NCBI RefSeq assembly: GCF_003243465.1
Contig: NZ_QFQZ01000075.1
Coordinates: forward strand, 1-24,179
Reading direction: 5' to 3'
Length of the DNA stretch: 24,179 nucleotides
Source of the DNA: Caulobacter segnis
GTDB lineage: Bacteria > Pseudomonadota > Alphaproteobacteria > Caulobacterales > Caulobacteraceae
Of the stretch, positions 1-10,135 are shown in pieces. Position 1 is the first letter of the stretch; each line of letters begins with the position of its first letter. A program made the translations under genes and the position numbers. Under the pieces are notes generated by a model. It had not been told where the DNA came from and did not search any database. It saw nothing but the letters and a program-made list of their open reading frames with translations.

Positions 1-136
1 ACAGGTCGATGATGTGGATGTTCGAGCGCGAACCGAAGATGTAGCGGTCCATCTTCGGGTTCCAGCGGTGCGTCTGGTGACCGAAGTGGGCGCCGGCTTC
101 AAGGAGCTGACGCATGGAGAATTCGGGAAGAGCCAT
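1..136 (-). CDS. rpsB: 30S ribosomal protein S2, N-terminal part (cut by window edge)
   Basis: Reading the minus strand from the ATG at 136 gives MALPEFSMRQLLEAGAHFGH followed by a stretch containing QTHRWNPKM and FGSRSNIHIIDL, the highly conserved start of bacterial ribosomal protein S2. S2 is a late-assembling protein of the small subunit body, needed together with S1 for mRNA binding. Only the first 45 residues are present; the rest lies to the left of the window. A Shine-Dalgarno-like AAGGA (147-151 on the complement) supports this start. It is the first gene of a transcription unit that normally continues into tsf (EF-Ts), which is not visible here. The upstream leader contains hairpins and a predicted promoter, listed separately. 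Identification is secure despite truncation. Confidence 0.95.
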   Translation of the reverse strand, partial: MALPEFSMRQLLEAGAHFGHQTHRWNPKMDRYIFGSRSNIHIIDL

Positions 137-180
137 CGGGCCTTTATCCTTTTTCCGGTTGAACCTCCGTGGACACCCCC

Positions 181-235
181 GTTCCAGACCATTCTGGAGC
201 GGGACCGGAACGGCGACGCCGGGATGTCTCCCCGG
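181..235 (-). promoter_or_regulatory. rpsB leader stem-loops
   Basis: Two inverted repeats lie in the predicted rpsB 5' untranslated region. The first has arms 181-188 and 193-200 with loop CCAT; in the RNA there is one C-A mismatch near the base. The second has arms 219-223 and 231-235. In E. coli and other bacteria S2 represses its own mRNA through a structured leader, so these may be the alphaproteobacterial counterpart. That role is inference; the sequence shows only the inverted repeats and their position about 45-100 nt before the start codon. Confidence 0.35.
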
Positions 236-268
236 TGCGGCCGAACGTCCACGTGTGGAATGGCCGCG

Positions 269-297
269 CAAATAGTCGCTACAGAACGAAAAAGCAA
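269..297 (-). promoter_or_regulatory. predicted rpsB promoter
   Basis: On the minus strand TTGCTT (292-297) is followed after 17 nt by TATTTG (269-274), a moderate match to the housekeeping -35/-10 pattern. Transcription would start near 262, giving a leader of about 125 nt that includes both hairpins. This is predicted by eye only. Confidence 0.3.
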
Positions 298-478
298 GCC
301 TGGGCGTCGCCTCAGCCGCGGTAAAATATCGTCGCGGGCGCCTTGAGGCGGTCGCGCGCCGACGTCGTCCTGAGGACAAGAAGCCCGCGGCGTGGGCGTT
401 CCTGTCCACAGGGACCTGGGACGCTGTCGCAAATCCACCATGTCGCCGTGGCTCAATACAGAAGAGTGAGACAGGGAC
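298..478. other. spacer between divergent rpsB and HAD gene
   Basis: This is the rest of the 342-base gap between the divergent rpsB and HAD-family starts. It should hold the promoter for the plus-strand gene, but no convincing -35/-10 pair is visible. Only very short inverted repeats occur, such as GTCC-TGA-GGAC. No additional coding sequence or RNA gene could be supported. Confidence 0.4.
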
Positions 479-1135
479 ATGGCCATGCTCGCGGTGTTCG
501 ATATGGACGGCACGCTGCTGAACGGCGACTCGACGGCGTTGTGGCTGTGGGAGCGCGCCAAGCGCTCGCCGCTGCGGATGTTGGCGACCCTGACCGTCGC
601 GCCCTTGGCTGTCCCCATGGTCGCCCTTCCCTTCACCCGCCGCGCTGGCGCTTCGATCCTGCTATGGATCGCGACGGCCGGCCTCTCGGAACAGCAACTG
701 CTGGAGTCGTGCGACGACTTCGCCCGGACTTTTGTCGACAAGCGCTGCAGCCTCTCCTGGAAATCGCAAGCCCTGGCGGCGCTGGATAACCACGTCGCCG
801 CCGGCGACCGCGTCGTTGTGGTCACCGCCGCGCCCACCTGCCTGGCCAACGCCCTGCTTCGCACCCTGGGGCGAAATGTCGATGTGCTGGGCACCTCCCT
901 GAAGCCCGGCCTCGGCGGCTGGATCGCCAACATCCACTGCCGCAACCAGCGCAAGTGCCAGGCCTTGGCGGAAGCCGGCCATGGCGCCCGCTGGGCCTAT
1001 GCCTATACCGACAGCCTGGACGACCTGCCGATCCTGCGCGCCGCCGACAAGCCCGTGATCGTCAAGGGCGGCAAGGCGGCCGAGCGGCGGCTGTTCCGGG
1101 CGGGCTTGCTGAACGGTCGCGCCGCGGCCTGGTGA
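479..1135 (+). CDS. HAD-superfamily (subfamily IB-like) phosphatase
   Basis: A 218-residue protein with the haloacid dehalogenase core. Motif I DMDGT at about residue 8 carries the nucleophile Asp. Motif II is VTAA near 116. A lysine in the NQRKCQAL segment could serve as motif III. Motif IV is DSLDDLPIL near 179. The long, partly hydrophobic stretch after motif I (about 30-60) resembles the cap of HAD-IB hydrolases related to phosphoserine phosphatase, so a small phosphorylated metabolite or lipid-linked phosphate is a plausible substrate. The true substrate cannot be read from sequence. Two in-frame ATGs compete: 479 and 485. AGGG at 473-476 is spaced 8 nt from the second, so translation may begin two codons later. 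It is convergent with the methyltransferase gene, only 12 bases away. Family call is firm; function is unspecific. Confidence 0.8.
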   Translation: MAMLAVFDMDGTLLNGDSTALWLWERAKRSPLRMLATLTVAPLAVPMVALPFTRRAGASILLWIATAGLSEQQLLESCDDFARTFVDKRCSLSWKSQALAALDNHVAAGDRVVVVTAAPTCLANALLRTLGRNVDVLGTSLKPGLGGWIANIHCRNQRKCQALAEAGHGARWAYAYTDSLDDLPILRAADKPVIVKGGKAAERRLFRAGLLNGRAAAW

Positions 1136-1147
1136 GAGCGACGGATA

Positions 1148-1810
1148 TCAGCCGGGCCTACGCACGGTGATGGCGCCCCAGGGCCTCCGACCGCCTGCAT
1201 AATCTCCGCCGACCTGGCGCTGCAGAGACAGGATCTCCCAGGCCGCCGACTGGCGATAAGCCGCCTGCAGCGCCTCCCCCGATAGAAAATTGAAATAGCG
1301 CCCCAGCTCATCGCGCCCCTCGCCCTCGCCAAGCTTGTAGCTGGCGGCGTGAAATCCGCCCGGTTTCAAGGCTCGGAATATGCGCTCAAGGACGCCCGGA
1401 AGCGCTGGGATTGGAGCGTGCAACAAGCTGGCGTTGGCCCAAACCCCGTCATAGGCCTGTTCCTCGTCCAGTTCGTCGAACCGCATGACCCGAACCGATC
1501 GCCCAAGCCTTGCCTCGGCCTGAGTTGCCATGGCCGCGACGCCGTCCGTCGCATCGACATCGAAGCCTTGCGCAAGCATCGCCTCGCTATCGCGCCCGTC
1601 GCCACATCCCAGTTCCAGAACCCGGGCTCCAGACGGCAAGCGCTTCAAAAACGCGTCCAGATTCCGGCTTGGCGCGCTGCGCGCGTTCGCCGCGTAGACC
1701 GAAGCTTGATCGGCGTAGAACCGCAAGGTCGGCCGGTCGTAGGCGATCTCTGCATCCGCGGAGGAGGTCGGTATCACGGTGATCTTGAGCCTCCGCGATA
1801 GAAACGTCAT
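1148..1810 (-). CDS. class I SAM-dependent methyltransferase
   Basis: A protein of about 220 residues with a Rossmann-type methyltransferase fold. The SAM-binding motif I is VLELGCGDGRDSE. The acidic post-motif appears as DVDATDG, motif II-like YDGVWANASLLH follows, and the later segment LKPGGFHAASYK is typical of motif III. The fold resembles small-molecule or TehB-like methyltransferases; the substrate is unknown. The start is uncertain. An open frame extends to a GTG at 1888, but those extra residues look non-protein-like. I chose the ATG at 1810. A GTG at 1777 preceded by GGAGG 12 nt upstream is a further candidate and would leave a protein beginning just before the conserved YDRPTLRFYADQA segment. 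It lies downstream of dnaE on the same strand and converges on the HAD gene. Confidence 0.75.
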   Translation of the reverse strand: MTFLSRRLKITVIPTSSADAEIAYDRPTLRFYADQASVYAANARSAPSRNLDAFLKRLPSGARVLELGCGDGRDSEAMLAQGFDVDATDGVAAMATQAEARLGRSVRVMRFDELDEEQAYDGVWANASLLHAPIPALPGVLERIFRALKPGGFHAASYKLGEGEGRDELGRYFNFLSGEALQAAYRQSAAWEILSLQRQVGGDYAGGRRPWGAITVRRPG

Positions 1811-1922
1811 CGCTGACAGCTGTCGGCCACAAGCGCGACCGTCCGACAGCACCTTACACGTAACCGAACGCCCGACGCTGGTCTCCACGCACCGTGAGTC
1901 ACCCGAGAATCGCGCTCAAGAA

Positions 1923-1935
1923 TAGGAATGTATTC

Positions 1936-1938
<3 letters not shown>
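1923..1938. repeat. AT-rich palindrome across the dnaE stop codon
   Basis: TAGGAATGTATTCCTA is a 7-bp inverted repeat with a 2-base centre, and the dnaE TAG stop occupies its right edge. On the transcript it forms a short hairpin followed by AUUCUU, so it could be a weak terminator or an operator for the downstream methyltransferase gene. Neither role is established. Confidence 0.35.
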
Positions 1939-5367
<3,429 letters not shown>

Positions 5368-5390
5368 GACCGATCCTCCGCCTACACGAC

Positions 5391-5480
5391 TCAGGCCACC
5401 AGCTGGGCGACCAAGCACATCATCCAGACGAAGCCGGCGACGGAAACAAGGGCCAAAGACTCACGCGCCACACGGATCAT
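5391..5480 (-). CDS. sidA: SidA-like SOS-induced cell-division inhibitor, 29 residues
   Basis: A 29-codon open frame starts at ATG 5480 with a textbook GGAGG 5 nt upstream. The peptide begins MIRVARESLALVSV and ends MCLVAQLVA: a short basic N-terminus followed by one hydrophobic helix (about 9-28), so it is a single-pass inner-membrane peptide. In C. crescentus, SidA is a 29-residue inner-membrane protein induced by LexA derepression. It blocks division after DNA damage by acting on the late divisome protein FtsW, and I recall its gene lying next to dnaE. Length, topology, location and a perfect LexA box 50 bp upstream all fit. I could not compare residues directly, so the name rests on these four features. 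The downstream dnaE starts 23 nt later and may share the transcript. It is too short for most gene finders. Confidence 0.85.
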   Translation of the reverse strand: MIRVARESLALVSVAGFVWMMCLVAQLVA

Positions 5481-5508
5481 CGGAACCTCCACAGATTTCT
5501 TGTTTTGT

Positions 5509-5537
5509 TCCATATTCCGGTTTTGTTCTGTTCACAA
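5509..5537 (-). promoter_or_regulatory. predicted sidA(-dnaE) promoter
   Basis: On the minus strand TTGTGA (5532-5537) and TATGGA (5509-5514) are separated by 17 nt. Transcription would begin near 5502, giving a leader of about 20 nt before the sidA ATG. The -35 lies inside the perfect LexA box, the expected geometry for repression. Confidence 0.5.
5514..5528. promoter_or_regulatory. second, imperfect LexA-type site
   Basis: ATTC-N7-GTTC (ATTCCGGTTTTGTTC) differs from the consensus by one base. It overlaps the -10/spacer side of the sidA promoter, two bases from the perfect box. It may be a weaker second LexA operator; chance occurrence is possible. Confidence 0.35.
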
Positions 5538-5544
5538 GATGTTC
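5530..5544. promoter_or_regulatory. LexA (SOS) box
   Basis: GTTCACAAGATGTTC is an exact match to the alphaproteobacterial LexA operator GTTC-N7-GTTC. It lies between the divergent sidA-like gene and the nucleoside hydrolase gene, overlapping the predicted -35 of sidA. Binding of LexA here would repress sidA, and possibly dnaE, until DNA damage triggers RecA-stimulated LexA cleavage. Confidence 0.8.
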
Positions 5545-5630
5545 CTGAGGCGGCTGGCGGATTTTCTCGCGAACGACGTCTCAGCGCATGCGCTCTGGTC
5601 AACGCGCGCGGATCGCGCCAAACCGTCGCC

Positions 5631-6587
5631 ATGCGCTTGATCATCGACACAGACACCGCCGGCGACGACGTGTTCTCGCTGATGCTCGCCCTGACGCGCC
5701 CCGGCGTGGAGGTCGAGGCCATCACCATCGCCCATGGCAATGTGGGCTTCGTCCAGCACGCCGAGAACGCCCTGGTGACGCTCGAACGCTGCGGCAAGGC
5801 CGGCGTACCGGTCTATCTGGGCGCCGAGCGCCCCTTCACCCGCGCGCCACTCGACGCGGCCTATGTCTTCGGCCACGACGGCATGAGCGACAGCGGCTTC
5901 CCCAAGACCGCGCAACGGCCGGCGGAGGGACACGCGGTCGACGAACTTGTCCGGCGGATCATGGACGCGCCTGGCGAGATCACTCTGATCGCCCAGGCGC
6001 CGCTGACCAACATCGCGCTGGCCTACCTGCGCGAACCTCGGATCGCCAAGGCGCTGAAGCACCTCTGGATCATGGGCGGCACGGACAACGGCGTCGGCAA
6101 CGTCACCCCGGCGGCCGAGTACAATTTCTATGTCGATCCGGAGGCGGCGAAGATCGTCGTCAACGCCGGCTTCGCCATGTCGATCGTCACCTGGACCGAG
6201 ACGCTGCGGGACGGTCTGTTCACAAGCGCTCAACTCGCCGAACTGGAAGCCCTGGGCACGCCAAAGGCCCAGTTCTTCACCGACGTGAACCGCGCCTCGC
6301 TCGCCTTCGCCCGTGAAACCGAAGGTTTGGACGGCAGTCTGCATCCCGACGCCCTGACCTGCGCCGTCGCTCTGGACGAGAGCCTGATCCTCGAGAGCGA
6401 AGACTGCGTGGTCGATGTCGAGACGATGGGCGAGCTGACGCGCGGCTATCTGAGCGTCTCGCACGCGATCCTGCCCGACATCGAGGTCGCCGATCCGGCG
6501 CTGAAGCGGCGCCCGCCAAACGCGAGGGTTATCAAGAGCATCGACCAGGCGGGTTTCTTCGCCGCGATGAAGCAGGCTCTGCTCTAG
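5631..6587 (+). CDS. inosine-uridine-type nucleoside hydrolase
   Basis: A 318-residue nucleoside hydrolase that cleaves the N-glycosidic bond of ribonucleosides to give base plus ribose. The N-terminal calcium-binding motif DTDTAGDD (about residues 7-14) matches the DTDxGxDD signature. Other family hallmarks are the AHGN segment, NIALAYL, the IMGG strand, EYNFYVDPEAA and the C-terminal LHPDALTCAVAL, whose Asp completes the calcium site. The ATG at 5631 places the motif at the usual distance from the N-terminus. No clear Shine-Dalgarno is seen, so the transcript may be leaderless or use a weak site. A longer frame from 5505 would run through the LexA region and is rejected. The gene is divergent from sidA, and its last 56 bases overlap the 3' end of lolD on the other strand. 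Base preference cannot be predicted. Confidence 0.93.
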   Translation: MRLIIDTDTAGDDVFSLMLALTRPGVEVEAITIAHGNVGFVQHAENALVTLERCGKAGVPVYLGAERPFTRAPLDAAYVFGHDGMSDSGFPKTAQRPAEGHAVDELVRRIMDAPGEITLIAQAPLTNIALAYLREPRIAKALKHLWIMGGTDNGVGNVTPAAEYNFYVDPEAAKIVVNAGFAMSIVTWTETLRDGLFTSAQLAELEALGTPKAQFFTDVNRASLAFARETEGLDGSLHPDALTCAVALDESLILESEDCVVDVETMGELTRGYLSVSHAILPDIEVADPALKRRPPNARVIKSIDQAGFFAAMKQALL

Positions 6588-7278
6588 CGGCCTCGAAGGT
6601 CTGCGCCTCGAGGTGGCCGTCCTTCAACGCCAGCACCCGATCCATGTAGCGCGCCAGCTCCATGTTGTGCGTGGCGATCAGGGCGGCGACGCCTTCCTGG
6701 CGCGCGACCTCGTACAGGGACTGAAACACGGCGGCGGAGGTCGCCGGATCGAGATTGCCGGTCGGCTCGTCGGCCAGCAGCAGCTTGGGACGATTGGCCA
6801 GGGCGCGTGCGATCGCCACGCGCTGCTGCTCACCGCCCGACATCTGCGCTGGCTGGTGGTCGAGGCGATGGCCCAGGCCAAGGCCTTCCAGCAGTTCCTT
6901 CGCCCGCGCCTCGGCTTCGCGCTGGCTCTTGCCCGCGATCGAGAGCGGCAGGGCCACGTTCTCCAAGGCCGTGAACTCCGGCAGCAGGTGGTGGAACTGG
7001 TAGACGAAGCCCACCGTACCCAGGCGAACGCGCGTGCGGATCCGCTCCGAGAGCTTGGTGCAATCACGCCCCTCCAGCGTTACCGCGCCAGCGTCCGGAT
7101 GCTCCAGCAGCCCGGCCGAGTGCAGTAGCGACGACTTGCCTGAGCCGGAGGGACCGATCAGTCCGACGACCTCGCCGGGATAGACATCGAGATCGACGCC
7201 GCGAAGCACCGGCAGCGCGCCGGCCTCGGTCTTGTAGACGCGCTCGACCCCGCGCAGCGATAGGATCGGATCACTCAT
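6532..7278 (-). CDS. lolD: LolD-type lipoprotein-releasing ABC transporter ATPase
   Basis: A 248-residue ABC ATPase of the MacB/LolD class, which powers release of outer-membrane lipoproteins from the inner membrane to the periplasmic chaperone LolA. It contains Walker A GPSGSGKSS (42-50), the Q-loop FVYQFHHLLPEF, the signature MSGGEQQRVAIARAL, Walker B LLLADEPTGNLD and the H-loop ATHN. The ATG at 7278 has GGAGG 9 nt upstream inside the end of the permease gene, and the two genes overlap by 8 bases. The C-terminus carries an extra tail of about 20 residues rich in Ala, Arg and Pro that overlaps the convergent nucleoside hydrolase gene. Neighbouring the LolC-type permease makes the Lol assignment strong. 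Confidence 0.93.
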   Translation of the reverse strand: MSDPILSLRGVERVYKTEAGALPVLRGVDLDVYPGEVVGLIGPSGSGKSSLLHSAGLLEHPDAGAVTLEGRDCTKLSERIRTRVRLGTVGFVYQFHHLLPEFTALENVALPLSIAGKSQREAEARAKELLEGLGLGHRLDHQPAQMSGGEQQRVAIARALANRPKLLLADEPTGNLDPATSAAVFQSLYEVARQEGVAALIATHNMELARYMDRVLALKDGHLEAQTFEAARAEPASSRRRNPPGRCS

Positions 7279-8551
7279 AGCGAAGGGCCTCCACCGGATC
7301 GAGGCGCGAGGCGCGCCAGGCGGGCGGCAGGGTCGCCAGCAGGCTCATCAAGGCCGAGGCCGTAACGATGCCCGCGACCTCGACCCAGTCGATCTTCGCC
7401 GGGATGTGCGAGAGCATGTAGACATCGGCGCTGAACACCGCGGTGCCGGTGGCCCATTCGACGAAGTTCTGGATCGGCGTGATGTAGGTGCAGAACAAGG
7501 CGCCGAGGGCGAGGCCGCTGAGCGTGCCCGCGATGCCGATCGAGGCGCCGGCCATCAGGAAGATCCGCAGGATCGCGCCCTGCCCCGCGCCCATGGTCCG
7601 CAGGATGGCGATGTCCTTGCCCTTGTTCTTCACCAGCATGACGAGGCTGGAGATGATGTTCAGCGTGGCGATGGCGACGATGCAGAACAGGATCAGCCGC
7701 ATCACCTTGCGCTCGACCTGCAGGGCGTTGAAGTAGCTCTGGTTCTTCTCGACCCAGTCCTGGACCAGCGCTCCGGGACCGCTGGCGACCTCGACGGCGT
7801 GCTTGTAGTCGATGGCCTTGTCGGGATCGTCGACCTTGATCTCGACATAGTCGACCGAGGTGTCGCGGCCGAAGAACAGCTGGGCCTGCTCCAGCGGCAT
7901 ATAGACGAACGCCTCGTCGAACTGGCTCATGCCGACGCTGAAAATCCCGCCGACGATGTAGTTCTTTTCGCGCGTCGAGCTGCCGAACGCCGTGGCGGGA
8001 CCGGACGGCGAGATCAGCGTGATGGCGTCGCCGGGGCGCACGCCCAGGCTCTGGGCCATGCGGTCGCCGATCAGCACCGTGTCGCCGCCGTACTCGCCGT
8101 GGCCGAAACCGGCGAGCGAGCCCTGCTTGATGTTGCCCGCGATCAACGACATGTGCCGCAAGTCGGAGGTCGTCACGCCGCGCACGATGGCGCCGGTCAC
8201 CTGGGTCGGGCCGATCACCATGGCCTGGGCCTCGACCATCGGCGCGGCCTGGATCACGCCCGGCGCGGCCTTGATGCGACGGATGATCGTGTCGCGGTCC
8301 GGACCGTTGATCAACGGCGACTGGGCGTAGAGATGCCCATTGAAGCCCAGGATTCGGCCCAGCAGTTCGGCCCGAAAGCCGTTCATGACGCTCATCACGG
8401 TGATGAGGGCGAAGACCGCCAGCATCACCGCGCAGAACGAGATGATCGAGATCAGCGCCACGCCGCCGTTCTTGCGCTTGGCGAACAGATACCGGCGAGC
8501 GACCGAGCGCTCCCAGCGGCTGAAGGGACCGGCGGCGCGGGCGTCTGGCAT
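7271..8551 (-). CDS. lolC: LolC/LolE-family lipoprotein-releasing permease
   Basis: A 426-residue inner-membrane permease of the FtsX/MacB fold. The N-terminal region RWERSVARRYLFAKRKNG precedes the first membrane helix (about 33-55). A large periplasmic domain follows, and three further helices lie near 285-308, 330-355 and 390-412. This is the LolC/LolE layout. Only one permease gene is present beside lolD, so the transporter could use it as a homodimer (LolF-like), unless a second copy lies elsewhere. Its ATG shares one base with the proS stop (TGATG), so translation is probably coupled. In the cell it extracts mature lipoproteins for LolA; the two small lipoproteins encoded in the nuo cluster would be among its potential cargo. 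Confidence 0.92.
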   Translation of the reverse strand: MPDARAAGPFSRWERSVARRYLFAKRKNGGVALISIISFCAVMLAVFALITVMSVMNGFRAELLGRILGFNGHLYAQSPLINGPDRDTIIRRIKAAPGVIQAAPMVEAQAMVIGPTQVTGAIVRGVTTSDLRHMSLIAGNIKQGSLAGFGHGEYGGDTVLIGDRMAQSLGVRPGDAITLISPSGPATAFGSSTREKNYIVGGIFSVGMSQFDEAFVYMPLEQAQLFFGRDTSVDYVEIKVDDPDKAIDYKHAVEVASGPGALVQDWVEKNQSYFNALQVERKVMRLILFCIVAIATLNIISSLVMLVKNKGKDIAILRTMGAGQGAILRIFLMAGASIGIAGTLSGLALGALFCTYITPIQNFVEWATGTAVFSADVYMLSHIPAKIDWVEVAGIVTASALMSLLATLPPAWRASRLDPVEALRYE

Positions 8552-9882
8552 CAGGCGGTCTTGCTCTTGGTCAGGCCGTCAAGAACAGACTCCAGCGAGG
8601 CGGTGTGGCGCTCGCCGGTCTTGCGGTTCTTGATCTCGACCACGCCCTCGGCGATGCCCTTCGGACCGACGATCAGCTGCCAGGGCAGACCGATCAGGTC
8701 CATGGTCGCGAACTTGGCGCCGCCGCGGGCGTCGGTGTCGTCGTAGAGCACGTCGCGGCCGGCGGCCTTCAGCGCGTTGTAGGCGGTCTCGCAGGCCGCG
8801 TCGCAGGCGGCGTCGCCCTGGCGCATGTTGACGATGCCGACGTCGAACGGCGCGACGCTTTCCGGCCAGATGATGCCGCCCTCGTCGTGGCTGGCCTCGA
8901 TGATCGCGCCCAGCAGACGCGAGACACCGACGCCGTAGCTGCCCATCTGCACCGGGACCTGCTGGCCGTCGGGGCCCTGGACCGTCGCCTTCATCGGCTC
9001 GGAGTACTTCGTGCCGAACGAGAAGATGTGGCCGACCTCGATTCCGCGTGCCGACAAACGGTCGCCCTCTGGGAGAGCGTTGAAGGCCGCCTCGTCGTGC
9101 ATTTCCTCGGTCGCGGCGTAGAGCGCCGTGCGCTGGTTCACGATCGGCTGCAGGTCGCCGTTGATCCAGTCGAGGTCCGGACCGGGCGCGGGCATCTCCA
9201 CGAGATCCTTGTGGCAGAACACGGCGCTTTCGCCGGTCTCGGCCAGGACGATGAACTCGTGAGATAGGTCGCCGCCGATCGGACCGGTGTCGGCGCGCAT
9301 CGGCACGGCCTTCAGGCCCATCCGCGCGAACAGGTTCAGATAGGCCACGAACATGCGGTTGTAGGACTTGCGCGCGCCGTCGGCGTCGAGATCGAAGCTG
9401 TAGGCGTCCTTCATGAAGAACTCGCGGCCGCGCATCACGCCAAAGCGCGGACGACGCTCGTCCCGGAACTTCCACTGGATGTTGTAGAGGTTCTTCGGGA
9501 GATCCTTGTAGCTCTTGATCGAGGCGCGGAAGATGTCGGTGACGACTTCTTCGGCCGTGGGACCGAACAGCAGTTCGCGCTTGTGCCGGTCGGTGATGCG
9601 CAGCATCTCGTCGCCGTAGTCGTCATAGCGACCGCTTTCGCGCCACAGGTCGGCCAGCTGGATGGTCGGCATCAGGAGTTCGATGGCGCCGGCGCGATCC
9701 ATTTCCTCGCGGACGATCTGCTCGATCTTGTTGAGGACGCGCAGGCCCAGCGGCAGCCAGGCGTAGATGCCCGCCGCCTCTTGGCGGATCATGCCGGCGC
9801 GGAGCATCAGCTGGTGCGAAACGATCTGGGCGTCGGACGGCGCTTCCTTCAGCACCGGCAGGAAATAGCGCGACAAGCGCAT
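8551..9882 (-). CDS. proS: prolyl-tRNA synthetase, short alphaproteobacterial form
   Basis: This 443-residue class II aminoacyl-tRNA synthetase charges tRNA-Pro. Class II motif 2 is visible in KFRDERRPRFGVMRGREF (about 137-154), preceded by the TAEE loop. Motif 3 is GSYGVGVSRLLGAIIE, and the C-terminal anticodon-binding domain begins around PFDVGIVNM. At about 440 residues it lacks the editing insertion of the 570-residue E. coli enzyme. In alphaproteobacteria with this form, Ala-tRNA-Pro is cleared by a free-standing trans-editing protein (ProXp-ala), which is not in this window. The start at 9882 has a weak CGGAG 11 nt upstream. It is the first gene of a proS-lolC-lolD operon with a predicted promoter just upstream. 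Confidence 0.97.
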   Translation of the reverse strand: MRLSRYFLPVLKEAPSDAQIVSHQLMLRAGMIRQEAAGIYAWLPLGLRVLNKIEQIVREEMDRAGAIELLMPTIQLADLWRESGRYDDYGDEMLRITDRHKRELLFGPTAEEVVTDIFRASIKSYKDLPKNLYNIQWKFRDERRPRFGVMRGREFFMKDAYSFDLDADGARKSYNRMFVAYLNLFARMGLKAVPMRADTGPIGGDLSHEFIVLAETGESAVFCHKDLVEMPAPGPDLDWINGDLQPIVNQRTALYAATEEMHDEAAFNALPEGDRLSARGIEVGHIFSFGTKYSEPMKATVQGPDGQQVPVQMGSYGVGVSRLLGAIIEASHDEGGIIWPESVAPFDVGIVNMRQGDAACDAACETAYNALKAAGRDVLYDDTDARGGAKFATMDLIGLPWQLIVGPKGIAEGVVEIKNRKTGERHTASLESVLDGLTKSKTA

Positions 9883-9916
9883 CAGCTTCGAAACTCCGGG
9901 AATTCGAGAAGCGCCC

Positions 9917-9946
9917 GAGATAGCCCCTCATGCGACAGCTTGGCAA
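9917..9946 (-). promoter_or_regulatory. predicted proS promoter
   Basis: On the minus strand GCTATCTC (9917-9924) matches seven of eight positions of the Caulobacter housekeeping -10 pattern GCTANAWC. It is preceded by TTGCCA (9941-9946) as a -35 element, with a 16-nt spacer to the 8-mer. It lies 35-65 bases before the proS ATG, downstream of the bidirectional terminator, which suits an independent promoter for proS-lolC-lolD. Confidence 0.4.
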
Positions 9947-9976
9947 CGCGCGAGGCTAAACTATGGCTCCGCCGGG

Positions 9977-10014
9977 AAAAAAGAGAGGCCGCGCGGATCG
10001 CCGCGCGGCCTTTT
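9977..10014. terminator. bidirectional rho-independent terminator
   Basis: A perfect 10-bp GC-rich stem (9987-9996 with 10001-10010, loop ATCG) is flanked by TTTT on the right and AAAAAA (9977-9982) on the left. For minus-strand transcription it ends the mce-DUF1467 unit with a run of six U after a short CTCT spacer. It insulates that unit from proS. No plus-strand gene runs into it, so that direction may be irrelevant. Confidence 0.75.
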
Positions 10015-10135
10015 CGAAGTCATCGTCGGGGAAGACGCCACAGAGCGAGACCGGCGAGGCCGATCTCCTGAAGTGACATTACCGCCCGAACATTTGTTGG
10101 GGCACAGCCATCCACGGGAAGCGCTCACATTGAGC

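Noticed and set aside
343..789. 148-codon plus-strand open frame overlapping the HAD gene
   Set aside because: Different frame from the HAD protein, Arg-rich, no ribosome site and no motif.
5368..5418. N-terminal extension of dnaE by 17 codons
   Set aside because: It would overlap the sidA-like gene, and a much better start with GGAGG lies at 5367.
5391..5480. CydX/YbgT-type oxidase peptide as identity of the small membrane gene
   Set aside because: No cytochrome bd genes are nearby and the residues do not resemble CydX; the SOS operator points to SidA.
5505..5630. N-terminal extension of the nucleoside hydrolase
   Set aside because: It crosses the LexA/promoter region, and the family motif DTDxGxDD normally lies within the first dozen residues.
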